DNA from: Mycobacterium genavense ATCC 51234
GTDB lineage: Bacteria > Actinomycetota > Actinomycetes > Mycobacteriales > Mycobacteriaceae
Direction of reading: 5' to 3'
NCBI RefSeq assembly: GCF_000526915.1
Contig: NZ_JAGZ01000001.1
Location: forward strand, 682,001 to 746,000
Length of the DNA: 64,000 nt
Within the stretch, counting starts at the first letter, position 1, and each line of letters opens with the position of its first letter. The notes beneath the pieces are model-generated. The model was not told where the DNA came from, ran no database searches, and saw only the letters and a program-made list of their open reading frames with translations. A program made the translations under genes and the position numbers. Shown in pieces: positions 19,527 to 30,491 of this stretch.

Positions 19527-19819
19527 GCGACCCACGCTAGCCAATCGTGACGGCGGGTCGTCACGGTCGGTGAGGAGTTTGTCGGTGGTAGGTGCACGGG
19601 GGAACGCACCCACCGACAAAAACCGGGCGTTGTGACTGCAGAAAGACAAGTGACACACGAGGTTTCACCAGCGAGCGACCACGGCAACGTGTCGCTACAA
19701 GGCGGGCAAATCCGACACCGCGCGAAGGCATGCCGACGCACGTCCCAAGACTTGTCGGTGAACGCCCTTAGACTTCGCGGTGCCTTGATAGCCACGTCAT
19801 TGTCGAAGGGGGCGCCGGA

Positions 19820-20989
19820 ATGCGATTCCTGCACACCGCCGACTGGCAGCTGGGCATGACCCGACACTTTCTGGCCGGGGACGTCCAGCCGCGGTACTCG
19901 GCCGCCCGGCGCGACGCGGTCGCCGGCCTGGGCGCTCTCGCGACCGAGGTCGGCGCCGAGTTCGTCGTGGTCGCCGGTGACGTCTTCGAACACAACCAGC
20001 TCGACCCGAAGGTGATCGGGCAGTCGTTGGAAGCCATGCGCGCCATCGGTATTCCCGTGTACCTGTTGCCCGGCAACCACGATCCGCTCGACGCGTCGTC
20101 GGTATTCACTAGCGCGCTGTTCACCCGGGAATGCCCGGACAACGTCGTGGTGCTCGATAGCGCCGGCCCGCATCGGGTGAAGCCGGGCCTCGAGATCGTC
20201 GCCGCGCCCTGGCGATCCAAGGCGCCGACCACCGACCTGGTCGCCGAAGTCCTCGACGGTCTCGAAAACCCTGACGCCGTCACCCGGGTGCTGGTCGCCC
20301 ACGGCGGCGTCGACGCGCTCGACCCCGACCGCGATAAGCCGTCGCTGATTCGGCTGGCCGGTCTGGAAGCGGCGCTGGCCCGTGGCGCGATCCACTACGC
20401 GGCACTGGGGGACAAGCACTCGCTCACCCGGGTCGGCGAGAGCGGTCGGGTGTGGTATTCGGGCTCGCCGGAAGTCACGAATTTCGATGACGTCGAAGCC
20501 AATCCGGGTCATGTCCTGGTCGTCGACATCGACGAAACGAACCAGGTGACGGTGACGCCCCGGCACGTGGGGTGTTGGCGGTTCGTCACCGTGCACCGGC
20601 AGGTCGACACCAGCCGCGACATCGCCGACCTGGACTTGAACCTCGATCTGATGACCGAAAAGGATCGCACCGTGGTGCGCCTGGCGCTGACGGGCTCGCT
20701 GACGGTCACCGACCGGGCCGCGCTGGATGCGTGCCTCGATCGATACGCGCGGCTGTTCGCCGACTTGCGCACCTGGGACAGCCACACGGACCTGGCGGTG
20801 ATACCGGCCGACGGCGAGTTCACCGACCTCGGCATCGGCGGGTTCGCCGCCGCGGCCGTCGAAGAGCTGGTGGCCACCGCGCGCGGAGACGACGGCGACT
20901 TCGCCGCCGACGCCCAGGCCGCGCTGGCACTCTTGCTGCGCTTGACCGCATCGACAGAAGTGCGGGCCGCCGACCGGAGGTCGGCATGA
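19820..20989 (+). CDS. SbcD/Mre11-like metallophosphoesterase, Rv1277-like
   Basis: 389 aa calcineurin-like phosphoesterase. The metal ligands are in their usual motifs: HTADWQLG (~5), GDVFEHN (~53), GNHDP (~88), VAHGG (~180) and GDKHS (~215). This is the nuclease subunit fold of SbcD/Mre11. The ATPase partner starts inside its stop codon (ATGA), the classic arrangement of an SbcCD-type DNA end-processing complex. The C-terminal ~120 residues are probably the partner-binding capping region. Mtb Rv1277 is the homologue by order. The exact DNA substrate is unproven. Confidence 0.93.
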   Translation: MRFLHTADWQLGMTRHFLAGDVQPRYSAARRDAVAGLGALATEVGAEFVVVAGDVFEHNQLDPKVIGQSLEAMRAIGIPVYLLPGNHDPLDASSVFTSALFTRECPDNVVVLDSAGPHRVKPGLEIVAAPWRSKAPTTDLVAEVLDGLENPDAVTRVLVAHGGVDALDPDRDKPSLIRLAGLEAALARGAIHYAALGDKHSLTRVGESGRVWYSGSPEVTNFDDVEANPGHVLVVDIDETNQVTVTPRHVGCWRFVTVHRQVDTSRDIADLDLNLDLMTEKDRTVVRLALTGSLTVTDRAALDACLDRYARLFADLRTWDSHTDLAVIPADGEFTDLGIGGFAAAAVEELVATARGDDGDFAADAQAALALLLRLTASTEVRAADRRSA

Positions 20990-23607
20990 AGCTGCACCGA
21001 CTCGTCCTGACGAACTACCGCGGGATCGGGCACCGCGAGATCGAGTTTCCCGACCACGGCGTGGTTGTGGTGAGCGGCGCCAACGAAATCGGCAAGTCGT
21101 CGATGATCGAGGCGCTGGACCTGTTGCTGGAATCCAGGGACCGCTCGACGAAGAAGGAAGTCAAGCAGGTCAAGCCCACCAACAGTGACGTCGGCTCCGA
21201 GGTGACAGCCGAAATCAGCAGCGGCACTTACCGTTTCATCTATCGCAAGCGCTTCCACAAGAAACCTGAGACGGAATTGACAGTGCTGGTTCCGCGCCGC
21301 GAGCAGCTGACCGGCGACGAAGCCCACGAACGGGTCCGCAGCATGCTCGCCGAGACGGTGGACAACGAACTGTGGCACGCTCAGCGCGTGCTGCAGTCGA
21401 CATCCACGGCCGCAGTGGACCTTTCCGGCTGCGACGCCCTTTCGCGTGCACTGGATGTCGCGGCCGGGGACCAGGCGGCGCTGTCCGGTAACGAGCCGCT
21501 GCTCATCGAGCGGATCGATGCCGAGTACGCGCGCTACTTCACCCCTACCGGGCGTCCTACCGGCGAGTGGGCGGCGGCGATCGCTCGGCTGTCCGACGCC
21601 GAGGCCGCGGTCGAACAGTGCCGGGCGGTGGTCGCCGAGGTCGACGACCGGGTGCGCCGCCACGCCGAGCTGACCGAGCAAGTGGCCGAGCTTTCCCAAC
21701 TGCGGCTTGCCGCCGGTCCGCGGTTGGCCGTCGCGCAGGCTGCCGCCGACAAGGCCGCGGAGCTCACTCGCCAAGTGCGGGAAGCAAAGCTGGTCGCGGC
21801 CGCCGCGGCGGCGACCAGCGCCGCAGCCGACGCCGCGCACACCGGCCGGTCGCGTCTGGTCGCCGAGATCGAGACTCGCACGGCCGCCGTCGTCGCCGCC
21901 GACACCGAAGCCCGGCAAGCCGCCGAGGCGCAGACGGCCGCGCAGGCCGACGCCGAAATGGCCGGTGCCGCAGTACAGGAGGCCACCCGGGTGCTGGCCG
22001 ACGTGGCGCGCCGCGTCGAATCCGCCCGCCGCGCCGTGGACCAGCTCGCCGAGCGTGACGAGATCGACCGGCTGAGCGCCCGGCTGGCCAAGATCGACGC
22101 CGTGCGGCGCGACCGGGACCGGGTCGCCGCGGAGCTTTCCGAGGTCGTACTCACCGAGGGACTATTGCGCCGAATCGAAAGTGCCGCAGCCGCTGTCGAT
22201 CGCGCCGGCGACCAACTGACGTCGATCTCGGCGGCGGTCGAGTTCACCGCCACAGCCGACATCGAATTCGCGGTCGGCGAACAACGGGTGTCGCTGTCGG
22301 CAGGGCAAACCTGGTCGACCACGGTCACCGGAACGACGGAGGTCGAGGTTCCCGGTGTCCTCACCGCGCGGATCACTCCCGGTGCGACGGCACTCGATTT
22401 GCAGGCGAAATACGCAGCGGCACAACATGAGCTGGCCGCGGCGCTGGCCGACGGTCAGGTCGGCGATCTCGCCGCGGCGCGATCGGCGGATCAGCACCGC
22501 CGCGAATTGCAGAGCAGCCGCGACCAATTGAGCGCGACGCTGGCCGGACTGTGCGGCGACGACGACATCGAGCAGCTCCGCGACCGGCTGGCGCAACTGC
22601 GTGCCGGCCACCCGGCCGAGCCGGATCTGTTCGCCACCGACATCGCGTCGGCGCGTGCCGAACTGGAGGCCGCGCAGGCTGCCCTCCTGGCCGCGGAAGC
22701 CGACTGCGAGACGCGTCGTCAGGCCGCCGCGGCGGCCGACGCCCGGGTTGCCGAGACCTCCACCCGGGCAACGTTTCTGCTTAACGAAGCGACAACCCAA
22801 CGAGCCGAACTGGTTAGGGCCACCGATCAGCTGGCGCAGGAGCGGGCCGCGGTGACCGACGAGGATCTGGCCGCATCCGCGGAAGCCGGGCAGCGGGCCG
22901 CGCAATCCGCGCAGCACCGAGCCGTCGAGCTGGCCGAGGAATTGGGCGCCTTGGCACCCGATGCGGTGACCGCCGAATTGGCCGCGGCCACCGAGGCCGC
23001 CGAGTCGCTGCGCGTCCGTTACGAAGACGCGGCCCGTACGTTGCGAGAACTCGCCATCGAGCTCTCGGTGTTCGGCAGCGAGGGCCGCCAAGGCAAACTC
23101 GACGCCGCGGAGGTCGAGCGCGAGCACGCCGCCAGTCAGCACAGCCGGATCGGGGGCCGGGCCCGCGCGGCACAGCTGCTGCGTTCGGTCATGGCCCGCC
23201 ATCGCGACACCACCCGGCTAAGCTACGTCGAGCCCTACCGCGCGGAGTTGCAGCGGCTCGGGCGTCCGGTGTTCGGGCCCAGCTTCGAGGTCGACGTCGA
23301 CACCGACCTGTGTATCCGCAGCCGGACCCTGGACGGTGTCACGGTGCCCTACGACTCGCTGTCCGGCGGGGCCAAGGAGCAACTCGGGATTCTGGCGCGG
23401 TTGGCCGGTGCGGCCCTGGTCGCCAAGGAGGACGCCGTTCCGGTCGTCGTCGACGACGCACTCGGGTTCACCGACCCCGACCGGCTGGCCAAGATGGGCG
23501 AGGTGTTCGACACCGTGGGCGCCCACGGCCAGGTGATCGTGTTGACGTGTAGCCCCGATCGTTACGACAGCGTGAAGGGTGCGCACCGCATCGAGCTCAC
23601 TGCGTAG
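20986..23607 (+). CDS. SbcC/Rad50-like coiled-coil ATPase, Rv1278-like
   Basis: 873 aa from ATG 20986, overlapping the SbcD-like stop by 4 bp. The N-terminal ATPase half has Walker A GANEIGKSS (~32-40). About 560 residues of Ala/Glu/Arg-rich coiled coil follow, broken near 420-460 by a small beta segment. The C-terminal half carries DSLSGGAKEQL and Walker B VPVVVDDALGFTDPD. I see no CxxC zinc hook, so if it dimerises as Rad50 does the apex must join another way. It probably tethers and opens DNA ends for the nuclease subunit; a related family (AAA_23/YhaN-like) is an alternative label. Confidence 0.92.
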   Translation: MKLHRLVLTNYRGIGHREIEFPDHGVVVVSGANEIGKSSMIEALDLLLESRDRSTKKEVKQVKPTNSDVGSEVTAEISSGTYRFIYRKRFHKKPETELTVLVPRREQLTGDEAHERVRSMLAETVDNELWHAQRVLQSTSTAAVDLSGCDALSRALDVAAGDQAALSGNEPLLIERIDAEYARYFTPTGRPTGEWAAAIARLSDAEAAVEQCRAVVAEVDDRVRRHAELTEQVAELSQLRLAAGPRLAVAQAAADKAAELTRQVREAKLVAAAAAATSAAADAAHTGRSRLVAEIETRTAAVVAADTEARQAAEAQTAAQADAEMAGAAVQEATRVLADVARRVESARRAVDQLAERDEIDRLSARLAKIDAVRRDRDRVAAELSEVVLTEGLLRRIESAAAAVDRAGDQLTSISAAVEFTATADIEFAVGEQRVSLSAGQTWSTTVTGTTEVEVPGVLTARITPGATALDLQAKYAAAQHELAAALADGQVGDLAAARSADQHRRELQSSRDQLSATLAGLCGDDDIEQLRDRLAQLRAGHPAEPDLFATDIASARAELEAAQAALLAAEADCETRRQAAAAADARVAETSTRATFLLNEATTQRAELVRATDQLAQERAAVTDEDLAASAEAGQRAAQSAQHRAVELAEELGALAPDAVTAELAAATEAAESLRVRYEDAARTLRELAIELSVFGSEGRQGKLDAAEVEREHAASQHSRIGGRARAAQLLRSVMARHRDTTRLSYVEPYRAELQRLGRPVFGPSFEVDVDTDLCIRSRTLDGVTVPYDSLSGGAKEQLGILARLAGAALVAKEDAVPVVVDDALGFTDPDRLAKMGEVFDTVGAHGQVIVLTCSPDRYDSVKGAHRIELTA

Positions 23608-23671
23608 GGCCCCGGGCGCGCAGCAGCGGTCGCGCTGCTGACCGGGAGCGACCCCGGCAGAATGGGCAGCG

Positions 23672-25066
23672 ATGACCATGAACTGCAAGCGGCGCCGGAT
23701 GCACGAACGGCTTGCGGCAATGCCGGGCGTCCGGCCGGTGCGCAGGCCGATCGCTCCGAGCAGCGCCGAGGAGTTCGACCTCTACTATGTGCGCACCGGC
23801 CGCAAGTCCGCCCACCCGCTGGTGGTCATTCCGGGCGGGCCGGGGGTGGCCTCGCTGCAGGTCTACAAGGGATTGCGGCGTCGCGCCGCCCTCGCGGGTC
23901 TCGACGTCATCATGATCGAACACCGCGGGATCGGCATGTCGCGGCACGACGACGCCGACCACGATCTGCCGCCCGAGGCGATCACCGTCGATCAGGTCGT
24001 CGACGACGTCGCCGCCGTGCTCGACGACGCGCACGTGGACTCCGCGGTCGTCTATGGCACGTCGTACGGTAGCTACATCGCGGCGGGCTTCGGCGTACGC
24101 CATCCCGGCCGGGTGCACGCGATGATTCTCGACTCCCCATTGCTGTCACGACACGACATCGCGCTCGTGCGCGGCGCCGTGCGCGGTCTGCTGTTCGACG
24201 GCGATTCCCCGGAAACCGCTGCCTTGGCGCCCAAAATCCGCAAGCTGATCGACACCGGGGTGATGACCGAAACGGCCGGAGAGATCGCCACCACCATCTA
24301 CGCTTACGGCGGCGCCGCGCTGCTGGAGCGCGAGCTCGACTTGCTGCTCAGTGGCCGAATGATGGTGTGGCGGATGCTGTCCCGCTTCTCCGGCCTGGTC
24401 GCCCGCAATGTCGCATACCGCCACGAGATCGATCTGGTGAGCCGCATCGCGTTCCGCGAACTCGACTGCGCGGCCGAGCCCGATGGCCTGCCGCTGGATC
24501 CTGCGCTGGCGCTGCGTGAAATCATCAGCGAAACAGACGCTTTCGAAGCCGAGCCGTACGATCTGGTGGCCGAGATGCCGAAGTTCACCTGGCCCACGGT
24601 GATGATTTCCGGCGGCCGCGACCTGGTGACACCGCGGGCCGTGGCGGAGCGGGTGGCCTCGCTGGTGCCCAACGCGCTGTTGTTGCCATTGCCGACGATG
24701 GCGCACAGCGCCGTGGACTTCCGTGAGCCCGCCGCGCTGATGATCGCCGCCGCGGTGTGCCGCGGCGACGTCGACACGCTCGCCGGTCGCGGACCCGCGC
24801 TGGACACCCTGCTGGCCCGTCCCGCCATGCGTGTGCTGTGGAAGGCGGTCGAGCTGGCCGCGATCGCGGAGGGCGCCCTGCCGGTGCTGACGCGCTGTGG
24901 CGGCGGCTCAGGTCCGCATGAACCCGATCGCGGTGTAGTCCACGTCGGCCAGTCCGGCCGCACCATAATTGGCCAAATCACGCCGTACCGCCCGGTTGCC
25001 GGGCGACTGAAACAGTGGCAGGTTGAAGCCTTCCTGCCAGATCATCTGGTCAACCTGATTGGCTAG
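23672..25066 (+). CDS. Alpha/beta hydrolase, proline-iminopeptidase-like
   Basis: 464 aa. The oxyanion strand VVIPGGPGVAS, the nucleophile elbow GTSYGS (~132), the acid in SGGRDLVTP and the histidine in MAHSAVD are in order for an S33-type alpha/beta hydrolase. There is no signal peptide. It stands where Mtb has the GMC oxidoreductase Rv1279, so this position was exchanged. The last ~53 codons (from RCGGGSG) lie antisense to the end of oppA and look non-native. A frame one base over would end naturally with WRRLRSA at 24930, so a small indel near 24890 may have extended it. The substrate is unknown. Confidence 0.85.
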   Translation: MTMNCKRRRMHERLAAMPGVRPVRRPIAPSSAEEFDLYYVRTGRKSAHPLVVIPGGPGVASLQVYKGLRRRAALAGLDVIMIEHRGIGMSRHDDADHDLPPEAITVDQVVDDVAAVLDDAHVDSAVVYGTSYGSYIAAGFGVRHPGRVHAMILDSPLLSRHDIALVRGAVRGLLFDGDSPETAALAPKIRKLIDTGVMTETAGEIATTIYAYGGAALLERELDLLLSGRMMVWRMLSRFSGLVARNVAYRHEIDLVSRIAFRELDCAAEPDGLPLDPALALREIISETDAFEAEPYDLVAEMPKFTWPTVMISGGRDLVTPRAVAERVASLVPNALLLPLPTMAHSAVDFREPAALMIAAAVCRGDVDTLAGRGPALDTLLARPAMRVLWKAVELAAIAEGALPVLTRCGGGSGPHEPDRGVVHVGQSGRTIIGQITPYRPVAGRLKQWQVEAFLPDHLVNLIG

Positions 25067-26596
25067 GGAACGCTCCTTGTTCTGGTCCAGCTCCGACAAT
25101 GTCTCGGCGATCTTCGCGTCGATCGCGGCGTTGCCGATCCTGCCGAAATTGCTGTCACCGTCCGAGGTGTAGATCTGCGGAAGGGCAGACAGCGGGAAAG
25201 CATTGCCTTCCCAACCGAATTGGGCGATGTCGAAATCGCCGACCCCGATGTACTGGCTGAAAAAGCCATTCCCGCCTTTGACGTCGAGCACCAGCTTCAC
25301 CCCGATCTGCGCCAGACTGTTCTGCGCCACCATGGCGATCTGCCGGTTGGATGCCGCGTCGAAAAGGACGTCGCGGACGACGAGCTGTTTGCCGTCCTTC
25401 TCCCGCACCGCACCGTTGAGCTTCCACCCCATGGCGTCCAGCTCTCGGCGGGCCGCCCCCGGGTTGTAATCGCCTGGCGCGCTGTTGTTTTGATAGCCGA
25501 CCTGTCCGGCCACATAGACGTGGTTGTTCAACGGCTCGGGATCAGTGGTCAGACCGTGCTCGACGACGTCGACGATGGCCTGTCGGTCGATACCCTGGCA
25601 GATCGCCCGGCGCAGCCGCTCGTCGGCCATGATCGACCCCGGGGCACCGTTGAACGTTAAGTGGAACCAGGTGGGGGCCGGCGCGCGCCGGATCACAATG
25701 CCGGGCGTGCGCTGGGCGGTCACCATGTCGTCGAGCGTCGTGATACCGGCGGCGTCGATCGCGTTGTTCTGCAGGGCGGGGATGATCGCGGAGACGTCGA
25801 GCACCAGGAAGGTGATCGAATCCAGCCGTGGCTTCCGGCCCCACCAGCGGGGATTGCGGGTCAGCACGATGCGCTGCGCGGTCCGGTCGATCGTCGACAC
25901 GATGAACGGCCCGGCGGACGGGCCGGGGCCTTCCAGCTGACCCTTGTTGAAGACCTCCGGATTGGCGGTCATGCTGCGCGGTTGCATCCCGCCGGCGAAC
26001 ATGCCGCGCCATTCGGCGTACGGATCGGAGAAGGTGACCACGGCCTGGCGGTCGTCGACGCCTCTGGTCACCGACTTCACCCGTTCGAACCCGGCCCGGC
26101 TGGCGATCAAGTACCGCTTGTCGCGGCCGCTGCACGCGTCCACCTCCGACTTGAGGTCTTCCCACGTGATCGGCGTGCCATCGCTCCAGGTTGCCTTGGG
26201 ATTGATTGTGTAGGTGACGGTTTGGGGGTTGGTCCCGGTCAGCTCGGCGCCGGTGAAGTAGTCGGTGTTGAGCTGCAGGCTGCCGTCGGCCTGGGTCATG
26301 AACGCCCCGGGCTGGGTGGCCGCCAGCACCGCGGCGGTGTCGGAGGTGTTGCCGTCGATGTTCAACTGGTTGAAGTTGTCCGGGAATGCCGTCAGCGGCA
26401 GGCGCAGGTTGCCGCCGTCGCGCAGCGTGTCGGGGTCCTGCGGGTTGATGTCGCTGGTGGCGCCGAGCTGAGCCGCCCGGGTCTCCGGCAGGTCGTCATA
26501 CCCGCTCGAACATCCGGTCACCAGCACCGCGAGCGCCGCGGCCTGGGCCGCGAATTTGCGGGGGGTCACCGTCACCCCGCCGATGCTAACCCGCAT
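24908..26596 (-). CDS. oppA: Oligopeptide ABC transporter substrate-binding lipoprotein OppA
   Basis: 562 aa from ATG 26596, which overlaps the oppD stop by 11 bp; GTG 26575 is an alternative. The signal peptide ends in lipobox VTGC. The mature protein is a family-5 solute-binding fold with [21 protein letters not shown] (~120), [10 protein letters not shown] and the C-terminal [14 protein letters not shown]. It should capture peptides outside the membrane and hand them to OppBC. It is the last gene of an oppBCDA operon on the minus strand, as in Mtb Rv1283c-Rv1280c. Its 3' end overlaps the convergent hydrolase frame. Confidence 0.93.
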   Translation of the reverse strand: MRVSIGGVTVTPRKFAAQAAALAVLVTGCSSGYDDLPETRAAQLGATSDINPQDPDTLRDGGNLRLPLTAFPDNFNQLNIDGNTSDTAAVLAATQPGAFMTQADGSLQLNTDYFTGAELTGTNPQTVTYTINPKATWSDGTPITWEDLKSEVDACSGRDKRYLIASRAGFERVKSVTRGVDDRQAVVTFSDPYAEWRGMFAGGMQPRSMTANPEVFNKGQLEGPGPSAGPFIVSTIDRTAQRIVLTRNPRWWGRKPRLDSITFLVLDVSAIIPALQNNAIDAAGITTLDDMVTAQRTPGIVIRRAPAPTWFHLTFNGAPGSIMADERLRRAICQGIDRQAIVDVVEHGLTTDPEPLNNHVYVAGQVGYQNNSAPGDYNPGAARRELDAMGWKLNGAVREKDGKQLVVRDVLFDAASNRQIAMVAQNSLAQIGVKLVLDVKGGNGFFSQYIGVGDFDIAQFGWEGNAFPLSALPQIYTSDGDSNFGRIGNAAIDAKIAETLSELDQNKERSLANQVDQMIWQEGFNLPLFQSPGNRAVRRDLANYGAAGLADVDYTAIGFMRT

Positions 26597-28430
26597 CGGC
26601 GTGCGCTCGGGGAACGGCGGCCAGCAGCCGCCGGGTGTATTCGTGCTGCGGTTTGGTGAAGACCTCATCGCCGTCGCCCTGCTCGACGATGGTGCCCCGG
26701 TAGAGCACCACCACCTGGTGCGCCAGGTGTTTGACGACGGAAAGATCGTGTGAGACAAACAGATACGACAGACCAAACCGGTCTTGCAGGTCGAGCAGCA
26801 AGTTGATGATCCCCGCTTGGATCGAGACGTCGAGCGCCGACACCGGCTCGTCCAGCGCCAGTATCTTGGGCTGCAGCGCCAGCGCCCGCGCGATGCCGAT
26901 GCGCTGCTTCTGCCCCCCGGAGAACTCGGCCGGGTAGCGGGTGGCGTCGACGTGGCGCAGCCCGACGATGTCGAGCAGTTCGGCGACGCGCGCGTCGGCA
27001 TCGGCCTTGGGAAATCCGTTCGCTTGCAACGGTTCGGCTATGCCTTCGGATACCGGCAGCCGGGGATCCAGGGATGCCACCGGGTCCTGGAACACCACCT
27101 GGATGTCGCGGCGCAGCGAGCGCCGGCCTTCCGGATTCAACGCCGCGACGTCGGCGCCGAGCACCTCGATCGAACCCGATTGCGGCGCACTCAATTCCAA
27201 GATCTGTTGCAGGGTAGTCGATTTGCCCGAACCCGACTCGCCGACGATCGCCAGCGTGCGGCCCTGCCGCAGGGTGAAGCTGACGCCGTCGACCGCCCGC
27301 ACCTCACCCACCCGCCGGCGGAACACCATGCCCTTGGTGAGCAGGTAGGTCTTGCGCAGGTCGGCCACCCGTAACACCGTCGCACCCGCCTCGGCCCCTG
27401 TATCGAGGTCCGGTGGCGCGGTTGTGACGTCGAAGATCTCGGCGGCAGAACGACCCGCGACGTCGTCGGTGCGGATGCACGCCGCCCGGTGGTCCTGCGC
27501 GACGGTGATCAGCGGAGGTTCAGCGGCACCACATTCGTCGATCGCCAGCGGACAGCGCGGCGTGAACGGACAGGCGTCGGGGGCCAGCGTCGAAAGATTA
27601 GGTGGTGCATCGGGAATCGGAACCAGCCGGGTGCCCTGCGGGGCATCCAGCCGCGGTGCCGAACCGAGCAACCCGACCGTGTAGGGCATCCGGCGGTCCC
27701 GGTACAAATCGTCGACGGTCGCGATCTCCACCTCGCGCCCGGCGTACATGACCATGGCCCGGTCGGCGAACTCCGCGACCACCCCCAGGTCGTGGGTGAT
27801 GATCAACACGCCCGCCCCGGTGACGTCGCGGGCGGTGCGCAGCACGTCGAGAATCTGGGCCTGCACGGTGACGTCCAGCGCGGTGGTGGGCTCGTCGCAG
27901 ATCAGCAAGTCGGGGTCGTTGGCGATCGCGATCGCGATCACCACCCGTTGCCGCTCGCCGCCGGATAGCTCGTGCGGGAACGCTTTTGCGCGGCGGTCCG
28001 GCTGCGCGATACCGACCAGCTCCAGCAGTTCGGTGGCCCGGGCGCGGGCCGCGGCGCGGCCGACGTCGCGGTGGTGCACCCGGATGGCCTCGGCTATCTG
28101 GTCCCCTACGGTATAGACGGGGGTCAGCGCTGACATCGGGTCCTGGAACACGGTGCCGATCGTCTTGCCCCGGATCCGTGACATCTCCTGGTCGGACAGC
28201 CCGAGCAGCTGCTGGCCGTGCAGCCGCACCGAACCGGACACCTGGGCGTACGGGGGCAGCAGCCCGATCACCGCCATGGCGGCGGTGCTTTTGCCCGAGC
28301 CGGATTCGCCCACGATCGCCAGCACTTCGCCCGGGTCGATGTGGTAGGTCGCCCCGCGCACCGCGGGGACTCGTGCATCCCCGGTGTCGAACGTGACGCC
28401 GAGGTCGGTCACTTCCAGCAGCGCCGTCAC
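26586..28430 (-). CDS. oppD: Oligopeptide ABC transporter, fused tandem ATPase OppD
   Basis: 614 aa with two complete ATPase domains in one chain (DppD-DppF type). Domain 1 has Walker [10 protein letters not shown] (~42), LSGGERQR and [12 protein letters not shown]. Domain 2 has GESGSGKST (~380), FSGGQKQR and [12 protein letters not shown]. Between them is the Cys-rich OppD tail [14 protein letters not shown] with HRAACI, the four-cysteine pattern shown in the Mtb Opp complex to hold a 4Fe-4S cluster. It powers peptide import from the cytoplasmic side. ATG 28430 overlaps the oppC stop by 4 bp. Confidence 0.95.
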   Translation of the reverse strand: MTALLEVTDLGVTFDTGDARVPAVRGATYHIDPGEVLAIVGESGSGKSTAAMAVIGLLPPYAQVSGSVRLHGQQLLGLSDQEMSRIRGKTIGTVFQDPMSALTPVYTVGDQIAEAIRVHHRDVGRAAARARATELLELVGIAQPDRRAKAFPHELSGGERQRVVIAIAIANDPDLLICDEPTTALDVTVQAQILDVLRTARDVTGAGVLIITHDLGVVAEFADRAMVMYAGREVEIATVDDLYRDRRMPYTVGLLGSAPRLDAPQGTRLVPIPDAPPNLSTLAPDACPFTPRCPLAIDECGAAEPPLITVAQDHRAACIRTDDVAGRSAAEIFDVTTAPPDLDTGAEAGATVLRVADLRKTYLLTKGMVFRRRVGEVRAVDGVSFTLRQGRTLAIVGESGSGKSTTLQQILELSAPQSGSIEVLGADVAALNPEGRRSLRRDIQVVFQDPVASLDPRLPVSEGIAEPLQANGFPKADADARVAELLDIVGLRHVDATRYPAEFSGGQKQRIGIARALALQPKILALDEPVSALDVSIQAGIINLLLDLQDRFGLSYLFVSHDLSVVKHLAHQVVVLYRGTIVEQGDGDEVFTKPQHEYTRRLLAAVPRAHADAG

Positions 28431-29365
28431 CGCGGCCGCCCGACCGGCTTGGTTTTCTTGCGTCGAGCCGGCTTCGCGCTCGGATCGATGGCGTCACGCA
28501 GTCCGTCACCGGCGAGGTTGGCGCACAACACGATCAGGATCAGCGCCGCACCCGGGAACAGGAAGACCCAGGGGAAGGTGGTCGCCGACGGAGTGCCCTC
28601 GGCGATCAGGGTGCCCAGCGACACGTCCGGCGGCTGGACGCCGAATCCCAGGAAGCTCAACCCGGTTTCGGCCAGGATCGCGAACCCCACGTTCAGCGTC
28701 GCGTCGATGATCAGGATCGAGGCGACATTCGGAACGATGTGGTGCATGATCACCCGTCGGCTCGACACGCCCATATACCTTGCGGCGCGGACGAATTCGC
28801 GTTCCCGCAGGCTCATCGTCAACCCGCGCACCATCCGGGAGCTGACCATCCAGCCGAACGCCGCCAGCAGCGCGATCAGCCAAAGAACGCTGTGCGAATG
28901 CTTGGTGCGGGGCGTGACGACGGCAATGAGCAAAAAGCTTGGCACCACCAGCAGCAGGTCCACCAGCCACATCAGCGTTCGGTCGCGCCAGCCCCCGAAA
29001 TAGCCGGCGATCGATCCGACGGCGGTGGCCAGGCTGGTCGAGATCACGGCGACGCACACGCCGATCAGTAGCGACTTCTGCATGCCGGTCAGGGTCCGGG
29101 CCAGCAGGTCCTGACCCAGCGCATTGGTGCCGAACCAGTGTCGCGGCGACGGCGGCTGCAGCAGGGCGTGCAGGTCCAGATCGGTATAGCGGTACGGTAA
29201 CAGCGGCGGTAACGCGTAACAGCCGATGAACGCCAACGCCAGCAGGATCAACGCCACCGCAGCGGGCTTGTTGTGAAAAAAGCGGCGAATCAACAGGTTT
29301 CGGCGCGACGCGAACGTCGCAACCGGATGCACGCCGGACCGTACCGGGGCGGTTTCTGGTGTCAT
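28427..29365 (-). CDS. oppC: Oligopeptide ABC transporter permease OppC
   Basis: 312 aa from ATG 29365, overlapping the oppB stop (ATGA). A cytoplasmic N-terminus with [13 protein letters not shown], then a first helix, the DPP-type [17 protein letters not shown] loop, five more helices and the EAA loop [22 protein letters not shown] that docks on the ATPase. It forms the inner-membrane channel with OppB. The Lys/Arg-rich C-terminus overlaps oppD by 4 bp, so the operon is translationally coupled. Confidence 0.95.
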   Translation of the reverse strand: MTPETAPVRSGVHPVATFASRRNLLIRRFFHNKPAAVALILLALAFIGCYALPPLLPYRYTDLDLHALLQPPSPRHWFGTNALGQDLLARTLTGMQKSLLIGVCVAVISTSLATAVGSIAGYFGGWRDRTLMWLVDLLLVVPSFLLIAVVTPRTKHSHSVLWLIALLAAFGWMVSSRMVRGLTMSLREREFVRAARYMGVSSRRVIMHHIVPNVASILIIDATLNVGFAILAETGLSFLGFGVQPPDVSLGTLIAEGTPSATTFPWVFLFPGAALILIVLCANLAGDGLRDAIDPSAKPARRKKTKPVGRPR

Positions 29366-30339
29366 GAAACCCGCACCCTCGGATCCAGTGCCGCGTAGAT
29401 CACGTCGGACAACAGTCCTGCCAGCAATACCGCCGCGCCGGAGAAAAGCGTGATCGCGGCAACGACGTTGGCGTCCTGGGTCGCGATTCCCGACACCACC
29501 CATTCGCCCATGCCGTGCCAACCGAAGATTTTCTCGACGAACACCGCGCCCACCACCAGCCCGCTCACGCCGTAGGCGAACAAGGTGGCCATCGGGATCA
29601 GTGCGGTGCGCAACCCGTGTTTGAACAGCGCGCGCCGCCGGGTCAGGCCCTTGGCGCGTGCCGTCCGGATGAAGTCCTCACCGAGCACGTCGAGCATCGC
29701 ATTGCGTTGGTAGCGGCTGAAACCCGGGATTGCGCCCAGGGCCAGCGTCAGGGTGGGCAGAACCATGTGCTGCAGGCGCTCGGTGAGCGCGTCGACGGGT
29801 CCATCGGGCGGCAGGGGTGAGGTCTCCCCGGTGTACTGGAAGATCCCCATGCCCACGAACATGTTGATCCGCAGGGCGCCCAGGATGAGCAGGCTAGCCA
29901 ACACGAACGACGGGATGCTCAAGACGATCAGCGACAGCACCGTGATCACCCGATCGCTGAGCCGGTACCGGCGCACCGCACCCCAGGCGCCTACGACGAC
30001 GCCGATCAGCGTGCCCAGCACCGAACCGGTCACCACCAGCCGCAGGCTCACCCCGACCCGGCGCCACAGCTCCTGGGCGACGGGGTGACCGCTGACCGTC
30101 ACCCCGAAGTCACCGCGCACTACCCCGGAAATCCAGTCCGCGTACCGCAGGACCACCGGCTTGTCCAGGCCCAGCGCGACGGCCTTGGCGTGAATGGCCT
30201 CCGGCGGCGGGGTCGGGTGGCGCTGGATGAAGCTGTCGAGCGGATGAAACGTCTGCGAGGTCAGCAGGAAGGTCAGGAAAGACGCAAGCACCAACAGGAC
30301 GACGTAGTTGAGGAACCGCCGAGCGAGGTACCGGATCAT
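29362..30339 (-). CDS. oppB: Oligopeptide ABC transporter permease OppB
   Basis: 325 aa from ATG 30339 (MIRYLARRFLNYV), exactly the Mtb OppB length; a start 7 codons upstream is possible. Six membrane helices, the family-typical LGLDKPVVLRYADW and FGVTVSG loop after helix 1, and the EAA motif EDFIRTARAKGLTRRRALFKHGLRTAL (residues ~215-240) are visible. It is the first gene of oppBCDA. It is divergent from the ArsR-type regulator across 173 bp; the boundary between the Rv1283c-like and Rv0081-like blocks lies in that gap. Confidence 0.95.
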   Translation of the reverse strand: MIRYLARRFLNYVVLLVLASFLTFLLTSQTFHPLDSFIQRHPTPPPEAIHAKAVALGLDKPVVLRYADWISGVVRGDFGVTVSGHPVAQELWRRVGVSLRLVVTGSVLGTLIGVVVGAWGAVRRYRLSDRVITVLSLIVLSIPSFVLASLLILGALRINMFVGMGIFQYTGETSPLPPDGPVDALTERLQHMVLPTLTLALGAIPGFSRYQRNAMLDVLGEDFIRTARAKGLTRRRALFKHGLRTALIPMATLFAYGVSGLVVGAVFVEKIFGWHGMGEWVVSGIATQDANVVAAITLFSGAAVLLAGLLSDVIYAALDPRVRVS

Positions 30340-30491
30340 GCCCGGCGGGCCTGCCTGCATCGCATGGGGACAGGTTAGCGAGCCGACCGCGAGCCGGTTC
30401 GGCTCACGGTTGCCGGCCCCGTCGACCTCCGGTCAGCCGCGACGACACCGAGCCGTATGATGACTTCTTCAACTGATCAACTAAAGGAACG

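Noticed and set aside
30468..30480. Second full operator for the Rv0081-like regulator
   Set aside because: TTCAACTGATCAA matches only part of the inverted repeat, too weak to list as its own feature.
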